Below are positions 35,514 to 44,766 of a stretch of DNA of 61,203 nt, one piece after another (positions within the stretch are counted from its first letter, which is position 1; every line of letters starts with the position of its first letter). This stretch comes from Parvibaculum sp. GTDB lineage: Bacteria; Pseudomonadota; Alphaproteobacteria; Parvibaculales; Parvibaculaceae. A model generated the notes under the pieces. It was not told the origin of the DNA and ran no database searches. It worked only from the letters and a program-made list of their open reading frames with translations. Location of the stretch: assembly GCA_019635955.1 (NCBI GenBank), contig JAHBYL010000015.1, positions 1-61,203 on the forward strand, given 5' to 3'. The translations under genes were made by a program, and so were the position numbers.

Positions 35514-36074
35514 ATGATCGACGAAGCCATGGCGCAGGAAGCGGGCGAGCTGACGACCGGAACGGAAGTTCCGGCGGACGCACATTCGAGCACGTTCCCG
35601 CCTTTCGATTCCGCCACCTTCGAATCCCAGATCGTCTGGCTGGTTCTGAGCTTCGTTGCTCTTTACCTGCTCATGTCGCGCGTGGCGCTGCCTCGCATCG
35701 CCACCGTGCTGGAAGAGCGCCGCGACCGGATCGCGGACGATCTCGACCAGGCTGCCCAGTTCAAGCGGCAGACGGACGAGGCGATCGAAGCCTATGAAAA
35801 GGCCCTAGCCGAAGCCCGCGCCAAGGCCCAGGGCATCGCGCAGGAAACACGCGACCGACTGAAGGACGAAACGGAGCGCCAGCGCCTCGAGATCGAGGCC
35901 CGGCTTGCCGAAAAGATCGCCGATGCGGAAAAGAAGATCGCGGCGACGCGTGATTCCGCTCTGCAGAATGTCCGCACGGTTGCCGTGGATGTGGCCGATG
36001 CCATTGTCGGCCGGCTTCTCGGCGATAACGATCGCGGCGCAGCCGAACGCGCCGTCGACCGCGAACTCGCCTGA
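35514..36074 (+). CDS. atpF': ATP synthase Fo subunit b' (b-like)
   Basis: A 186-residue peripheral-stalk subunit with one N-terminal helix (QIVWLVLSFVALYLLMSRVAL) and a long charged coiled coil with AEARAKAQGIAQETRDR, ending NDRGAAERAVDRELA. This b' type, paired with b, is typical of alphaproteobacteria. A slightly longer N-terminal sequence (MIDEAMAQEAGELTTG) precedes the helix. It lies between atpE and atpF, 17 bases before atpF. Confidence 0.93.
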   Translation: MIDEAMAQEAGELTTGTEVPADAHSSTFPPFDSATFESQIVWLVLSFVALYLLMSRVALPRIATVLEERRDRIADDLDQAAQFKRQTDEAIEAYEKALAEARAKAQGIAQETRDRLKDETERQRLEIEARLAEKIADAEKKIAATRDSALQNVRTVAVDVADAIVGRLLGDNDRGAAERAVDRELA

Positions 36075-36091
36075 ACGAAGGAGAGAGACAC

Positions 36092-36577
36092 ATGTTCGCC
36101 TCTGCTGAATTCTGGATCTTTCTCTGCCTCTTCGCCTTCTTCGGCATCCTTGCCTATTTCAAGGTCCACCGCACCGTGGCAGCCACGCTCGACAAGCGCG
36201 CGGCGGACATCGCGGCGGAGCTCGACGAGGCGCGCCGCCTTCGCGAGGAAGCGCAGCAGCTTCTCGCCTCCTATCAGCGCAAGCAGCGCGAAGCGATGAA
36301 GGAAGCCGAGGACATCGTCGCTCAGGCGAAGTCCGAGGCCGAGAATCTCGCCAAGGAGACCCGCGCGAACATGGAAGCGCAGGTTGCCCGCCGCACCAAG
36401 ATCGCGGAGGACAAGATCGCCCAGGCCGAAGCCCAGGCGCTCAACGATGTCCGTTCGGTCGCGGCCGAGGTTGCCATCGGCGCGGCGCAGCGCATCATCG
36501 CCGAGAAGGTCGATGCAGGCGCCGATGCAAAGCTGATCGAGAAGTCGATCGCCGATCTCGCGGCGAAGCTTCACTGA
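36092..36577 (+). CDS. atpF: ATP synthase Fo subunit b
   Basis: A 161-residue peripheral-stalk subunit with an N-terminal helix (MFASAEFWIFLCLFAFFGIL) and a coiled-coil body (SYQRKQREAMKEAEDIVAQA), ending DADAKLIEKSIADLAAKLH with the typical delta-binding tail. It is the last gene of the Fo operon, and a terminator follows within 30 bases. The start ATG has GGAGAGAG about 6 bases upstream. Confidence 0.95.
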   Translation: MFASAEFWIFLCLFAFFGILAYFKVHRTVAATLDKRAADIAAELDEARRLREEAQQLLASYQRKQREAMKEAEDIVAQAKSEAENLAKETRANMEAQVARRTKIAEDKIAQAEAQALNDVRSVAAEVAIGAAQRIIAEKVDAGADAKLIEKSIADLAAKLH

Positions 36578-36603
36578 CACGACAAGGACCTTCGGGTTCG
36601 ACC

Positions 36604-36637
36604 AAACCCGCCCCGGCGAAAGCCCGGGCGGGTTTTT
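36604..36637 (+). terminator. Intrinsic terminator of the atp operon
   Basis: Ten-bp stem AAACCCGCCC/GGGCGGGTTT (36604-36613 with 36626-36635) with an inner GGC-GAAA-GCC mini-hairpin capped by a GNRA-type loop, followed by T at 36633-36637. Confidence 0.88.
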
Positions 36638-36695
36638 GTTTGCCTTTTGCCGGCGGTCTCCGTTTCAATGACCGGGGCAAAACGGGGAGCGGAAC

Positions 36696-37475
36696 ATGCT
36701 GGAGCGATATCGGGCGACGTCCTTCACGCATGAAGGCGAGACAAAACCGGTCTATACCCGCGGCAGCGGGCCTGCGGTCATCGTGATCCATGAGATACCG
36801 GGCATCACCCCGGAGGTGATCCGCTTCGCGGACTGGGTGGCGGATGCCGGTTTCCGGGTCTATATGCCCCTTCTCCTTGGCGAGGCCGGACGGCCCCTGA
36901 CGCCGCTCTATGTGGCAAAATCCATCGCCCAGCTCTGCATCCGCCGCGAATTCCACATCCTTGCCTCGAACCGCTCGAGCCCCGTCACCGGCTGGCTTCG
37001 GGCGCTTGCGCGCCATGCCCATGAGGAAGCGGGCGGCAAGGGCGTCGGCGCCATCGGCATGTGCTTCTCTGGCAATTTCGCCCTGTCGATGATGATGGAG
37101 CCAGCGCTCATGGCGCCTGTCCTGTCGCAGCCTTCGATGCCCTTCCCCGCCGGCGCCGCGCGACGGGCGGCGCTCCATGTCTCGCCGGAGGAGTTGGCCT
37201 GTGTGAAGGCCCGCTGCGCGAAAGGCGACAAGGTGCTGGGACTCCGCTTCAAGGGCGACCCGATGTGCCCGCCGGAGAAATTCGCGTCCCTCCGCCGCGA
37301 ACTCGGGGATGGTTTCGAGGGGATCGAACTCGACGACGATACAGCCAACCCTGACTCGCCTGCGCCAAAGCCGCACAGCGTGCTCACGGTCGATCTTATC
37401 GACCGTGATGGCGAGCCGACGAAGGAAGCGGCAAAGCGCGTCATTTCCTTCCTGCGCGAGCGGCTTGCCACCTAG
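36696..37475 (+). CDS. Dienelactone hydrolase family protein
   Basis: Alpha/beta hydrolase of 259 residues. The nucleophile is Cys123 in GMCFSGN, the acid Asp lies in LRFKGDPMCPP and the base His in KPHSVLT; the early HEIPG (32-36) supplies the Glu that activates the cysteine in this family. The substrate is not known. It follows the atp terminator, and its stop overlaps that of the opposing nucleotidyltransferase gene (CTAG). Confidence 0.82.
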   Translation: MLERYRATSFTHEGETKPVYTRGSGPAVIVIHEIPGITPEVIRFADWVADAGFRVYMPLLLGEAGRPLTPLYVAKSIAQLCIRREFHILASNRSSPVTGWLRALARHAHEEAGGKGVGAIGMCFSGNFALSMMMEPALMAPVLSQPSMPFPAGAARRAALHVSPEELACVKARCAKGDKVLGLRFKGDPMCPPEKFASLRRELGDGFEGIELDDDTANPDSPAPKPHSVLTVDLIDRDGEPTKEAAKRVISFLRERLAT

Positions 37476-38026
37476 GCGGGTAACACGGTCAGCTCCGGCC
37501 ACATGGCCTTCCAACGCGTCGCTTTTTCGACGTAGCGCTCCGCGCTGAAATTCGGCGCGCGGTTGGGGCGGATGGTCACGGTCTCGATGTCATCGAAACC
37601 ATGAGGCGCGTAGACGCTCATGTCCGGCGCTATGCCGACCATACAGGCCGGCGCAAGAAAGCGGTCGATACCTTCGCAGGAGGAGCGGAGCGGCGGATAG
37701 GCCGTGCCGAACTTCGCCTCATACCAGAGATGGACGCGCGCCTGATTGCGCAGCTCCACCTCGATCCCGAGCGGCGCGAATAGCGCATGGGCGCGCGTAA
37801 TGGCGCGGTCCTCCGCCTCGAAGCTCGTGTCCGCATCGAAATAGAAGACATCGTAATCCTTGATGCCATATTCCGGGTCGCGGCCCGAGAGCCCGTTCCA
37901 GACCGACTGAAAGAGCGAGCCCGAGACGAGCCAGCAATCTTCAAGGCCGAGCTCGGGCAGGCGCCCGACGATCTCGCGGTTCCTCTCATTGGCGAGCGCC
38001 AGCGAGAGGAACCGCGTCTCGTTCAT
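37472..38026 (-). CDS. Nucleotidyltransferase-like protein (DUF925 family)
   Basis: A 184-residue protein of the DUF925 nucleotidyltransferase-fold group: SGSLFQSVWNGL and YGIKDYDVFYFD resemble the GS...DxD pattern, with VELRNQARVHLWYE following. Members are usually called nucleotidyltransferase family protein; the substrate is not established. Start MNETRFLSL at 38026 overlaps the gcvPB stop by one base (TAATG), which indicates translational coupling to the glycine cleavage operon. Why it is linked is unknown. Confidence 0.8.
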   Translation of the reverse strand: MNETRFLSLALANERNREIVGRLPELGLEDCWLVSGSLFQSVWNGLSGRDPEYGIKDYDVFYFDADTSFEAEDRAITRAHALFAPLGIEVELRNQARVHLWYEAKFGTAYPPLRSSCEGIDRFLAPACMVGIAPDMSVYAPHGFDDIETVTIRPNRAPNFSAERYVEKATRWKAMWPELTVLPA

Positions 38027-39609
38027 TACTCCGCGGCCTGCGCCGGAGCGGGCGGCGACCACTTCAGCACGGGCTTGCGGGCGGCCCCCGTCTCGTCGAG
38101 GCGGCGGCGCGGCGCCATTTGGGGTGCCCCGGTGAAGCGGGCCTTGTCGTTCGATTTTGCCGCGCGGGCGAGGTCCTTCAGCGTCGCGATGAAAAGATCG
38201 ACCGACTGCTTCGATTCCGTTTCCGTCGGCTCGATAAGCAGCGCGCCATGGACGACCAGCGGAAAATACATGGTCATCGGATGGTAGCCCTCATCGATCA
38301 TCGCCTTGGCAAAATCGAGCGTCTCGACGCCCGTGCCCTTCAGGAAGCGGTCATCGAACAGCGCCTCATGCATGCACGGCCCTTCAAAGGACGGCGAGAG
38401 GTCGTCCTTCAGCGAAGCGAGCACATAATTCGCGTTCAGCACGGAGTCTTCCGCCACCTGGCGCAACCCGTCGCTCCCATGGCTCAGCATGTAGGAGAGA
38501 GCGCGGGTGAACATACCCATCTGGCCGTGGAAGGCTGTCATGCGGCCGAAGGGTGTCGTGCCATCGGCCTTTGCATCCGCTTCCGACTCGACGAGGCGGA
38601 AGCTGCCATCCTTCTCCTTCACCACATAGGGCAGCGGCGCGAAGGGCGCGAGCGCCTCGGAGAAGACCACCGGGCCCGCGCCCGGACCGCCGCCGCCATG
38701 CGGCGTCGAGAAGGTCTTGTGGAGATTGATGTGCATGGCGTCGATGCCGAGATCGCCCGGCCGTACCCGGCCGACGATCGCGTTGAAGTTCGCGCCATCG
38801 CAGTAGAAATAGGCGCCCGCTTCATGCACCGCCTTGGCGATTTCCACGATATCGCGTTCGAACAGGCCGCAAGTGTTCGGATTTGTCAGCATGATCGCCG
38901 CAACATCCGGCCCGAGCTTCGCCTTGAAGGCTTCGAGATCGACGCGGCCCTCGGCATTTGCCGGGATGGCATCCACCTTGTAGCCGAGAAGGGCCGCCGT
39001 CGCCGGGTTCGTGCCATGGGCCGATTCCGGCACCAGTACGCGCGAACGGCTCTCGTCCTCACCACGCGCAATGAGCGCAGCGCGGATCGCCATCATGCCG
39101 CACAGCTCGCCATGCGCGCCCGCTTTCGGCGAAAGCGTTACGCCGGGCATCCCCGTCAGTTCCTTCAGCCAGTGGCCAAGTTCATACATGAGTTCGAGCG
39201 CGCCCTGCACCGTCTTCTGCGGCTGCAGCGGATGCACGTCGCCGAAGCCCGGTAGCCGCGCCATCTTCTCGTTGAGGCGCGGATTATGCTTCATGGTGCA
39301 GGAGCCGAGCGGATAGAGCCCCGCATCGATCGAATAATTCTTCGACGAGAGCCGCACAAAATGGCGCACCACTTCCGGCTCCGATACGCTCGGCAGGCCG
39401 ATACGGCCCTGCCGCGCAAGGTTGCCGAGACGCGAGGTATAACCCTCCGGCTCGTCGAGATCGACGCCGCAGGCACCCGGATTGTCGATCTCGAAGAGCA
39501 GCGCCTCTTCAAGTTCCAGCGCCTTGTTGCCGGTGAAGGTATTATGCGTTCCGCCATGCGCGGTATTCGCGATGGAGGTCGGACGGCCTTGCCTGTTCAT
39601 GCCGGACAT
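38026..39609 (-). CDS. gcvPB: Glycine dehydrogenase (decarboxylating) subunit 2
   Basis: Catalytic PLP half of the split P-protein of the glycine cleavage system (527 residues). The PLP Lys is in NLHKTFSTPHGG, with AHGTNPATAALLGYKV and the DGANFNAI segment ahead of it. The start ATG at 39609 shares one base with the gcvPA stop (TGATG); a GTG at 39612 is also possible. The two-subunit P-protein contrasts with the single GcvP of many relatives. Confidence 0.96.
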   Translation of the reverse strand: MSGMNRQGRPTSIANTAHGGTHNTFTGNKALELEEALLFEIDNPGACGVDLDEPEGYTSRLGNLARQGRIGLPSVSEPEVVRHFVRLSSKNYSIDAGLYPLGSCTMKHNPRLNEKMARLPGFGDVHPLQPQKTVQGALELMYELGHWLKELTGMPGVTLSPKAGAHGELCGMMAIRAALIARGEDESRSRVLVPESAHGTNPATAALLGYKVDAIPANAEGRVDLEAFKAKLGPDVAAIMLTNPNTCGLFERDIVEIAKAVHEAGAYFYCDGANFNAIVGRVRPGDLGIDAMHINLHKTFSTPHGGGGPGAGPVVFSEALAPFAPLPYVVKEKDGSFRLVESEADAKADGTTPFGRMTAFHGQMGMFTRALSYMLSHGSDGLRQVAEDSVLNANYVLASLKDDLSPSFEGPCMHEALFDDRFLKGTGVETLDFAKAMIDEGYHPMTMYFPLVVHGALLIEPTETESKQSVDLFIATLKDLARAAKSNDKARFTGAPQMAPRRRLDETGAARKPVLKWSPPAPAQAAE

Positions 39610-40955
39610 CACAGCACCTCCCTCAGCGCAGCTTCATAGGCGGCGCGGTCTTCTTCCGTGTTGATTTCGGTCGAGGCGACGATCAGCAGATCCTCTACCT
39701 CCTTCACCCCCGGCAGCAGGCGCGAGGCGCGCACGCCTCCGATCACGCCCTTGTCCGCCAGCGCGTCCACGACTTCCACAGCCGGCTTCGGCGTGCGGAG
39801 CGTGAATTCGTTGAAGAAATTGCGATTGAGGATTTCGACGCCCGGCACTTTGGCAAGTCTGTCTGCAAGGTTCGAGGCCGCCGCATGATTGATGCGCGCG
39901 AGGCGCTTATAGCCCTCCTCACCCAGGAGCGACATATGGATCGTGAAGGCGAGGCAGCAAAGACCGGAATTGGTGCAGATATTCGAGGTCGCCTTCTCGC
40001 GGCGGATGTGCTGTTCGCGCGTCGAGAGCGTCAGCACGAAGCCGCGATTGCCATCCGCGTCCACCGTCTCGCCGCAGAGGCGGCCCGGCATCTGACGAAC
40101 ATATTTTTCGCGTGTGGCGAAGAGACCCACATAGGGCCCACCGAAATTGAGGCCGTTGCCGATCGACTGGCCCTCGCCCACCACGATGTCGGCGCCCATC
40201 TCGCCGGGCGGCGTCACCGCGCCGAGCGAGAGAATTTCCGGCACCACCGCAATCAGAAGCGCGCCCCTGGCATGAGCCGCTTCGGCGATGGCGCGCAAAT
40301 CATGCAACTCGCCGAAGAAGTCTGGCGTCTGGATGACGACACAGCTTGTCTTGTCGCAGATGCGCGAGGCAATATCCTCGGCCTTGCCCGGCAGCGCCGG
40401 CGGCATGATTTCGAGTTCGTAGTCGGCGAAGTCCGAAAGATTCTTCACCACTTCGGCATATTGCGGGTGAAGCGAGCCGGACAGCACCGCCTTACGCCGC
40501 TTCGTCACACGATGCGCCATGAGCACCGCCTCGCCGCAGCCCGTCGAGCCGTCATACATGGAGGCATTCGCCACATCCATGCCAGTGATCATCGCCACCA
40601 TGGTCTGGAACTCGAAAAGATATTGCAGCGTGCCCTGCGTGATCTCCGGCTGATAAGGCGTGTAGGAGGTGAGGAACTCCGAACGCTGGATCAGGTGATC
40701 GACCGAGGCGGGAACATGATGGCGATAGGCGCCTGCACCCACGAAGAAGGGCACGGAGCCGGCGGCGACGTTCTTCCCCGCCATGCGGCCGAGAATGCGC
40801 TCCACCTCCAGTTCGCCCTTTCGGCGCGGCAGATCGACGAGCCCGTCGCGCCGCGCGCTTTCCGGCACGTCGCGGAACAGATCGTCGACGCTTTTGACAC
40901 CGATAACGCCGAGCATGTCGCGCCGGTCGGTTTCGGTCAGAGGCAGATAACGCAT
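39609..40955 (-). CDS. gcvPA: Glycine dehydrogenase (decarboxylating) subunit 1
   Basis: N-terminal half of the split P-protein (448 residues) that, with GcvPB, decarboxylates glycine and loads the aminomethyl group on lipoyl-GcvH. The N terminus [38 protein letters not shown] and [20 protein letters not shown] motifs are family-typical. The pair together has the size of a full GcvP. It follows gcvH by 37 bases and is coupled to gcvPB. Confidence 0.96.
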   Translation of the reverse strand: MRYLPLTETDRRDMLGVIGVKSVDDLFRDVPESARRDGLVDLPRRKGELEVERILGRMAGKNVAAGSVPFFVGAGAYRHHVPASVDHLIQRSEFLTSYTPYQPEITQGTLQYLFEFQTMVAMITGMDVANASMYDGSTGCGEAVLMAHRVTKRRKAVLSGSLHPQYAEVVKNLSDFADYELEIMPPALPGKAEDIASRICDKTSCVVIQTPDFFGELHDLRAIAEAAHARGALLIAVVPEILSLGAVTPPGEMGADIVVGEGQSIGNGLNFGGPYVGLFATREKYVRQMPGRLCGETVDADGNRGFVLTLSTREQHIRREKATSNICTNSGLCCLAFTIHMSLLGEEGYKRLARINHAAASNLADRLAKVPGVEILNRNFFNEFTLRTPKPAVEVVDALADKGVIGGVRASRLLPGVKEVEDLLIVASTEINTEEDRAAYEAALREVL

Positions 40956-40992
40956 GGTGCAGTTGTCCTTTCGCCCGTCAGGCGGTTACCGA

Positions 40993-41370
40993 CTATTCGA
41001 GGCTGGCGACGAATTCGGCATAGGCCGCTTCGTCCATGAGCTTGTCGAGTTCAGAAGCGTCGCTGAGGCGGAGCTTCACGAACCAGCCATCGCCCATCGC
41101 ATCTTCGTTGACGCCGGCGGGAGTTGCCTCGATCTCGCCATTCACGTCGACCACTTCACCGCTCACCGGCGAATAGACCTCGCTTGCCGCCTTCACACTT
41201 TCGACAACCGCCGCTTCATCACCCGCGGCAAGCTCCTTGCCGACTTCCGGCAGCTCCACGAAAACGACGTCGCCAAGCTGTTCCTGCGCGTAGTCGGTGA
41301 TGCCGATGGTCGCGATGTCGCCGTCGACTCGTACCCATTCATGCTGATCCGTAAAACGAATATCGCTCAT
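40993..41370 (-). CDS. gcvH: Glycine cleavage system H protein
   Basis: Lipoyl carrier of 125 residues. The lipoylated Lys60 lies in [19 protein letters not shown], and the beta-barrel segment [19 protein letters not shown] precedes it. It shuttles the aminomethyl group between the P- and T-proteins. It lies 27 bases after gcvT and 37 bases before gcvPA, in the usual T-H-P order. Confidence 0.97.
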   Translation of the reverse strand: MSDIRFTDQHEWVRVDGDIATIGITDYAQEQLGDVVFVELPEVGKELAAGDEAAVVESVKAASEVYSPVSGEVVDVNGEIEATPAGVNEDAMGDGWFVKLRLSDASELDKLMDEAAYAEFVASLE

Positions 41371-41397
41371 GACTTCCCCTGATCCTCTTTGCCGGCG

Positions 41398-42537
41398 CTA
41401 CTTCGCCGGTTTGTGAAAACGCTTCTGCACGAAGGGCATGGCGGCGACTTTTGCCGGCCGCCCCTTGCCGCGCACCATCAGTTCGACCGCCGTATCGGTC
41501 TTCGCGAGGGCGGCCTCGATATAACCCATCGCAATGGGTCCGCCGACGCTCGGCCCATAGCCGCCGCTCGTGATCTTTCCGATCACGCGGCCCGTGCCAT
41601 CGGTGATCTCCGTGCCCTCGCGGGCCGGTGCCTTGCCCTCCGGCAGCAGGCCCACGCGTTTGCGCGCCGCGCCGCCCGCGATCTGCTCGAGAATGATCTT
41701 CGCACCGGGGAAGTTCGCTTCCTCCCTGCGGCGCTTGCCGATGGTCCAAGTGAGAGCGCCTTCGACCGGCGTCGTCGTCTCGTCGATATCATGCCCGTAG
41801 AGGCAGAGCCCGGCTTCGAGGCGGAGCGAGTCCCGCGCGCCAAGCCCGATGGGCTTCACTTCCGGTTCCGCGAGCAATTTCGTGGTAAGCGAAACGGCCT
41901 CCGCCTCCGGTACCGAAATCTCGTAGCCGTCTTCGCCCGTATAGCCGGAGCGGCTCACGATGCAGGGAATGCCGGCCACATCCATTTCCACACCGGTCAT
42001 GAAGGCCTGATCTGCGGCCTGCGGCGCCAGCCGGGCGAATACCTCCGCCGCCTTCGGCCCCTGCAGCGCGATCAGCGCGCGTTCGGGCAGACGTTGAAGC
42101 GACACGCCGGCAGGCAGATGCTTTTCGATATGGGCAAAATCCGCATCCTTGCAGGCAGCGTTCACGACGAGAAAGAGCACACCGTCCTTCGCCGTACGCG
42201 TCACCATCAGATCGTCGAGAATGCCGCCCTGCTCATTCAGCAGCAGCGTGTAGCGGATGGCGCCGAGCGTGAGATCGCGGATATCGCCGGGCACCAGTGC
42301 CTCGAGGGCAGCGGAGACGGTGGCGTGGTCCGGCCCCTGCAGAAAAGCCTGGCCCATATGCGACACGTCGAAAAGGCCGGCTGCCTCGCGCGTGTGGAGA
42401 TGCTCGGTGAGAACGCCTGCCGGGTATTGCACCGGCATGTCATAGCCCGCAAAAGGAACCATCTTGGCACCAAGCTCGATATGGAGCGCATGGAGCGGCG
42501 TGGTCTTGAGCGGTTCCGCGTTCGGGCTGTCCGTCAT
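41398..42537 (-). CDS. gcvT: Glycine cleavage system T protein (aminomethyltransferase)
   Basis: Transfers the methylene group from GcvH to tetrahydrofolate, releasing ammonia (379 residues). Family motifs are KMVPFAGYDMPVQY, LFDVSHMGQ, LLNEQGGILDDLMV and GYTGEDGYEI (folate-binding region). It is the first gene of the gcv operon, about 100 bases after the second riboswitch aptamer. Start MTDSPNAEPL at 42537, with GGAAAG 5 bases upstream. Confidence 0.96.
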   Translation of the reverse strand: MTDSPNAEPLKTTPLHALHIELGAKMVPFAGYDMPVQYPAGVLTEHLHTREAAGLFDVSHMGQAFLQGPDHATVSAALEALVPGDIRDLTLGAIRYTLLLNEQGGILDDLMVTRTAKDGVLFLVVNAACKDADFAHIEKHLPAGVSLQRLPERALIALQGPKAAEVFARLAPQAADQAFMTGVEMDVAGIPCIVSRSGYTGEDGYEISVPEAEAVSLTTKLLAEPEVKPIGLGARDSLRLEAGLCLYGHDIDETTTPVEGALTWTIGKRRREEANFPGAKIILEQIAGGAARKRVGLLPEGKAPAREGTEITDGTGRVIGKITSGGYGPSVGGPIAMGYIEAALAKTDTAVELMVRGKGRPAKVAAMPFVQKRFHKPAK

Positions 42538-42635
42538 CGGGCTTTCCAGGTTCCGTTCCGAGGGGTTTGCCCGTTGGAACTTTGCGAATCGAGTTGGCGG
42601 CCACCCGGCGGATTCCTCCGCCTGCGGCGCGCCCC

Positions 42636-42838
42636 ACTCTGTCGCTGAAACCTGAGAGATTTCGTGCCGGGAAAGAGCCCGTCACTTACGCCCTTCGGTG
42701 AGGCCGGACAGTCGGGTCCGGCCTGCTTTCCAGAGATTCATCCCCCTGCGGTCCTTTTGCCTGAGAGTTTCCGGGGCGGTTGCTCCTTCGGCGCCGGATA
42801 TGGCCCAAAAGGGCCGGGTTCCGGTCTCTCCCGCAGAG
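42636..42838 (-). ncRNA. Tandem glycine riboswitch
   Basis: On the minus strand two aptamers follow each other. The first has GGGAGAGACC, GCGCCGAAGGAGCAA and ACTCTCAGGCAAAAGGAC; the second has AATCTCTGG, CACCGAAGGGCG and ATCTCTCAGGTTTCAGCGAC. These are the conserved core blocks of the glycine (gcvT) riboswitch. Glycine binding should turn the operon on. The expression platform between 42538 and 42635 is not resolved. Confidence 0.93.
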
Positions 42839-42856
42839 TTCATCTGTGTAGAGGGG

Positions 42857-42884
42857 ATAATATGGCCCGGCCTGCCAGAGTCAA
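42857..42884 (-). promoter_or_regulatory. Promoter of the gcv operon
   Basis: TTGACT (42884-42879) and TATTAT (42862-42857) with a 16-base spacer on the minus strand, each 5 of 6 consensus matches. The start would be near 42850, about 12 bases before the first aptamer. A GANTC site (42878-42882) overlaps the -35. Confidence 0.75.
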
Positions 42885-42937
42885 ACGCGATGGCCCCGGG
42901 ATGGCCGAAAATACGCCGATTTCCGGGGATAAATCCC

Positions 42938-43534
42938 TCACCGGATGGGGGTATAGGGAACCGTCCGGTTATATTCGAGCTGCTGGGCGGTGAGCTGGAA
43001 GCCGATCAGGATCTGGTAGATGCGTCCATCGGCCTGACCGCCATAGGGAAGCACCGTTCCGTCGATATTCTGGACGAATCGGACGCGGTTCTGGCCCGGC
43101 TCGAAGGTGACCGGCACCTGATAGACCTTCTTGTTGTCGAACGCATCGAAGCGCCGGGTGACGGCGACGAAAGTGTCCAGAACCATGGAGCGCGATGTGG
43201 CGGCCGGCCCGAGTTCCGCGATACCCTCGAAGGCAATATCGACCGTGATGGTCGAATCGCTGGTGTTGTATTCGCATTTCGAGACGACCCGGCCGAGTTC
43301 GGCTTTGGCCATCACATCGGTGAGGTCGGCGCCCGCACCCCTGAGCAGGGTGATGTGATCCGTGCCCTGGAGCACGCCGACCGACGGACAGGGATATTGC
43401 GTGGTGCCGCCCTGCTGCGTGTCGCTGCCGAACATGCTGCAGCCAGCAAGGGCGAGCGCGGCAAGGGCCGCTGCGGCGACAGGCAGGCGGGAGCGGAAAT
43501 TCGGCAGGCGGCGAAGCGCGGTCGGAAGCGGCAT
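42938..43534 (-). CDS. Lipoprotein of unknown function
   Basis: A 198-residue protein with a lipoprotein signal: LPVAAAALAALALAGC, lipobox LAGC, mature Cys followed by SMFG. The rest is a beta-rich periplasmic domain with two further cysteines (YPCPS, SKCEY) that may form a bond. The start at ATG 43534 is preferred; a GTG at 43543 would add three residues. It is not co-directional with ispH, whose gene begins 254 bases away. I recognise no family. Confidence 0.72.
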   Translation of the reverse strand: MPLPTALRRLPNFRSRLPVAAAALAALALAGCSMFGSDTQQGGTTQYPCPSVGVLQGTDHITLLRGAGADLTDVMAKAELGRVVSKCEYNTSDSTITVDIAFEGIAELGPAATSRSMVLDTFVAVTRRFDAFDNKKVYQVPVTFEPGQNRVRFVQNIDGTVLPYGGQADGRIYQILIGFQLTAQQLEYNRTVPYTPIR

Positions 43535-43787
43535 ATGGATCACTCGATCTGTTGGCTGGACGGGGCCCGAAGCGGCGGCAGGCTTTCTTGACTTTCCTTC
43601 GGCAGACCCCTCTATTACCCGGCGTGGACAGCCCTAAAGCCTTGCATTTCATAGGGTTAGGCAAGGCCGGGTCCGAGCGGGCGGCGCCGAAACTCTATCG
43701 GAGCGGACCGGAACTCACAAGCTGGACGCTGGGCCTCCGAATCACGAAATTCTGCGGGCTTTCTTTTGCGCCCCGCGAGCGAAAGAC

Positions 43788-44756
43788 ATGAGCGAGACAA
43801 AGGCCCATATGCGGGCAAAGCCCCCTCTGACGCTGCTGCTGGCGAGCCCTCGCGGTTTTTGCGCCGGTGTGGACCGGGCTATCCAGATCGTGGAGCTTGC
43901 AATCGAGAAATTCGGTCCGCCCGTCTATGTCCGCCACGAGATCGTGCACAACCGCTACGTGGTGGAAGAGCTGGAGCGGAAGGGCGCCATCTTCGTCGAG
44001 GAACTGGACGAGGTGCCGGAGGGCGCGAAGGTGATCTTCTCGGCCCATGGCGTGCCGAAATCCGTGCCCGAGGCGGCGAAGGCCCGCGAGCTCTTCTATC
44101 TCGATGCGACCTGTCCGCTCGTTTCCAAGGTTCACGTGGAAGCGGAGCGGCTGCATGCGCGCGGTCTGGAAATCCTGCTGATCGGTCATGCCGGGCACCC
44201 GGAAGTCATCGGCACGATGGGCCAGTTGCCAGACGGTGCGGTGAAGCTCATCGAGACGGTGGCGGATGCCGAAGCCTTCCTGCCCGCCGATCCGGAGAAA
44301 CTCGCCTTCGTGACGCAGACCACGCTTTCGGTGGACGATACAGCGGAGATCGTGTCCGTCCTGCGCCGCCGCTTCCCTTCCATTGCGGGCCCGCACAAGG
44401 AAGACATCTGCTACGCGACAACGAACCGGCAGGAAGCGGTGAAGGCCATTGCACCGCGCGCCGAAGCCATGCTCGTCATCGGCGCGCCGAATTCGTCGAA
44501 CTCGATGCGGCTTGTCGAAGTGGCTGAACGCGCCGGCTGCCGCTATGCAGCGCTGGTGCAGCGTGCAAACGATATCGACTGGGCGGCAATCGGCGATGCG
44601 AGATGCGTCGGCCTCACTGCCGGTGCAAGCGCGCCCGACGTGCTGGTGGAAGAGGTCATCGCCGCTTTCCGCGAACGTTTCGATGTGACGGTGGAAGAAA
44701 CGTCCGCCGCCCGCGAATCCGTGCAGTTCAAGCTGCCGCGCGCGCTCGCAGGCTGA
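43788..44756 (+). CDS. ispH: 4-hydroxy-3-methylbut-2-enyl diphosphate reductase
   Basis: Last enzyme of the MEP isoprenoid pathway (322 residues), releasing IPP and DMAPP. The 4Fe-4S cysteines lie in [26 protein letters not shown] and [10 protein letters not shown]. The conserved HEIVHN, AHGVP and GHAGHPE active-site histidines and the acidic segment are in place. The window also encodes ispE at 4 kb, but the genes are far apart. thrB begins 10 bases after the stop. Confidence 0.97.
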   Translation: MSETKAHMRAKPPLTLLLASPRGFCAGVDRAIQIVELAIEKFGPPVYVRHEIVHNRYVVEELERKGAIFVEELDEVPEGAKVIFSAHGVPKSVPEAAKARELFYLDATCPLVSKVHVEAERLHARGLEILLIGHAGHPEVIGTMGQLPDGAVKLIETVADAEAFLPADPEKLAFVTQTTLSVDDTAEIVSVLRRRFPSIAGPHKEDICYATTNRQEAVKAIAPRAEAMLVIGAPNSSNSMRLVEVAERAGCRYAALVQRANDIDWAAIGDARCVGLTAGASAPDVLVEEVIAAFRERFDVTVEETSAARESVQFKLPRALAG

Positions 44757-44766
44757 CGGGGGACAG

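Larger units (their letters stand above)
42538..42937. other. Leader and promoter region of the gcv operon
   Basis: A 400-base stretch without a gene. It contains the sigma70 promoter (42857-42884), the tandem glycine riboswitch (42636-42838) and a probable expression platform with a 6-bp hairpin (GGCGGA/TCCGCC, 42607-42622). From 42885 to 42937 I see nothing else apart from the end of the opposing lipoprotein gene. Confidence 0.8.
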
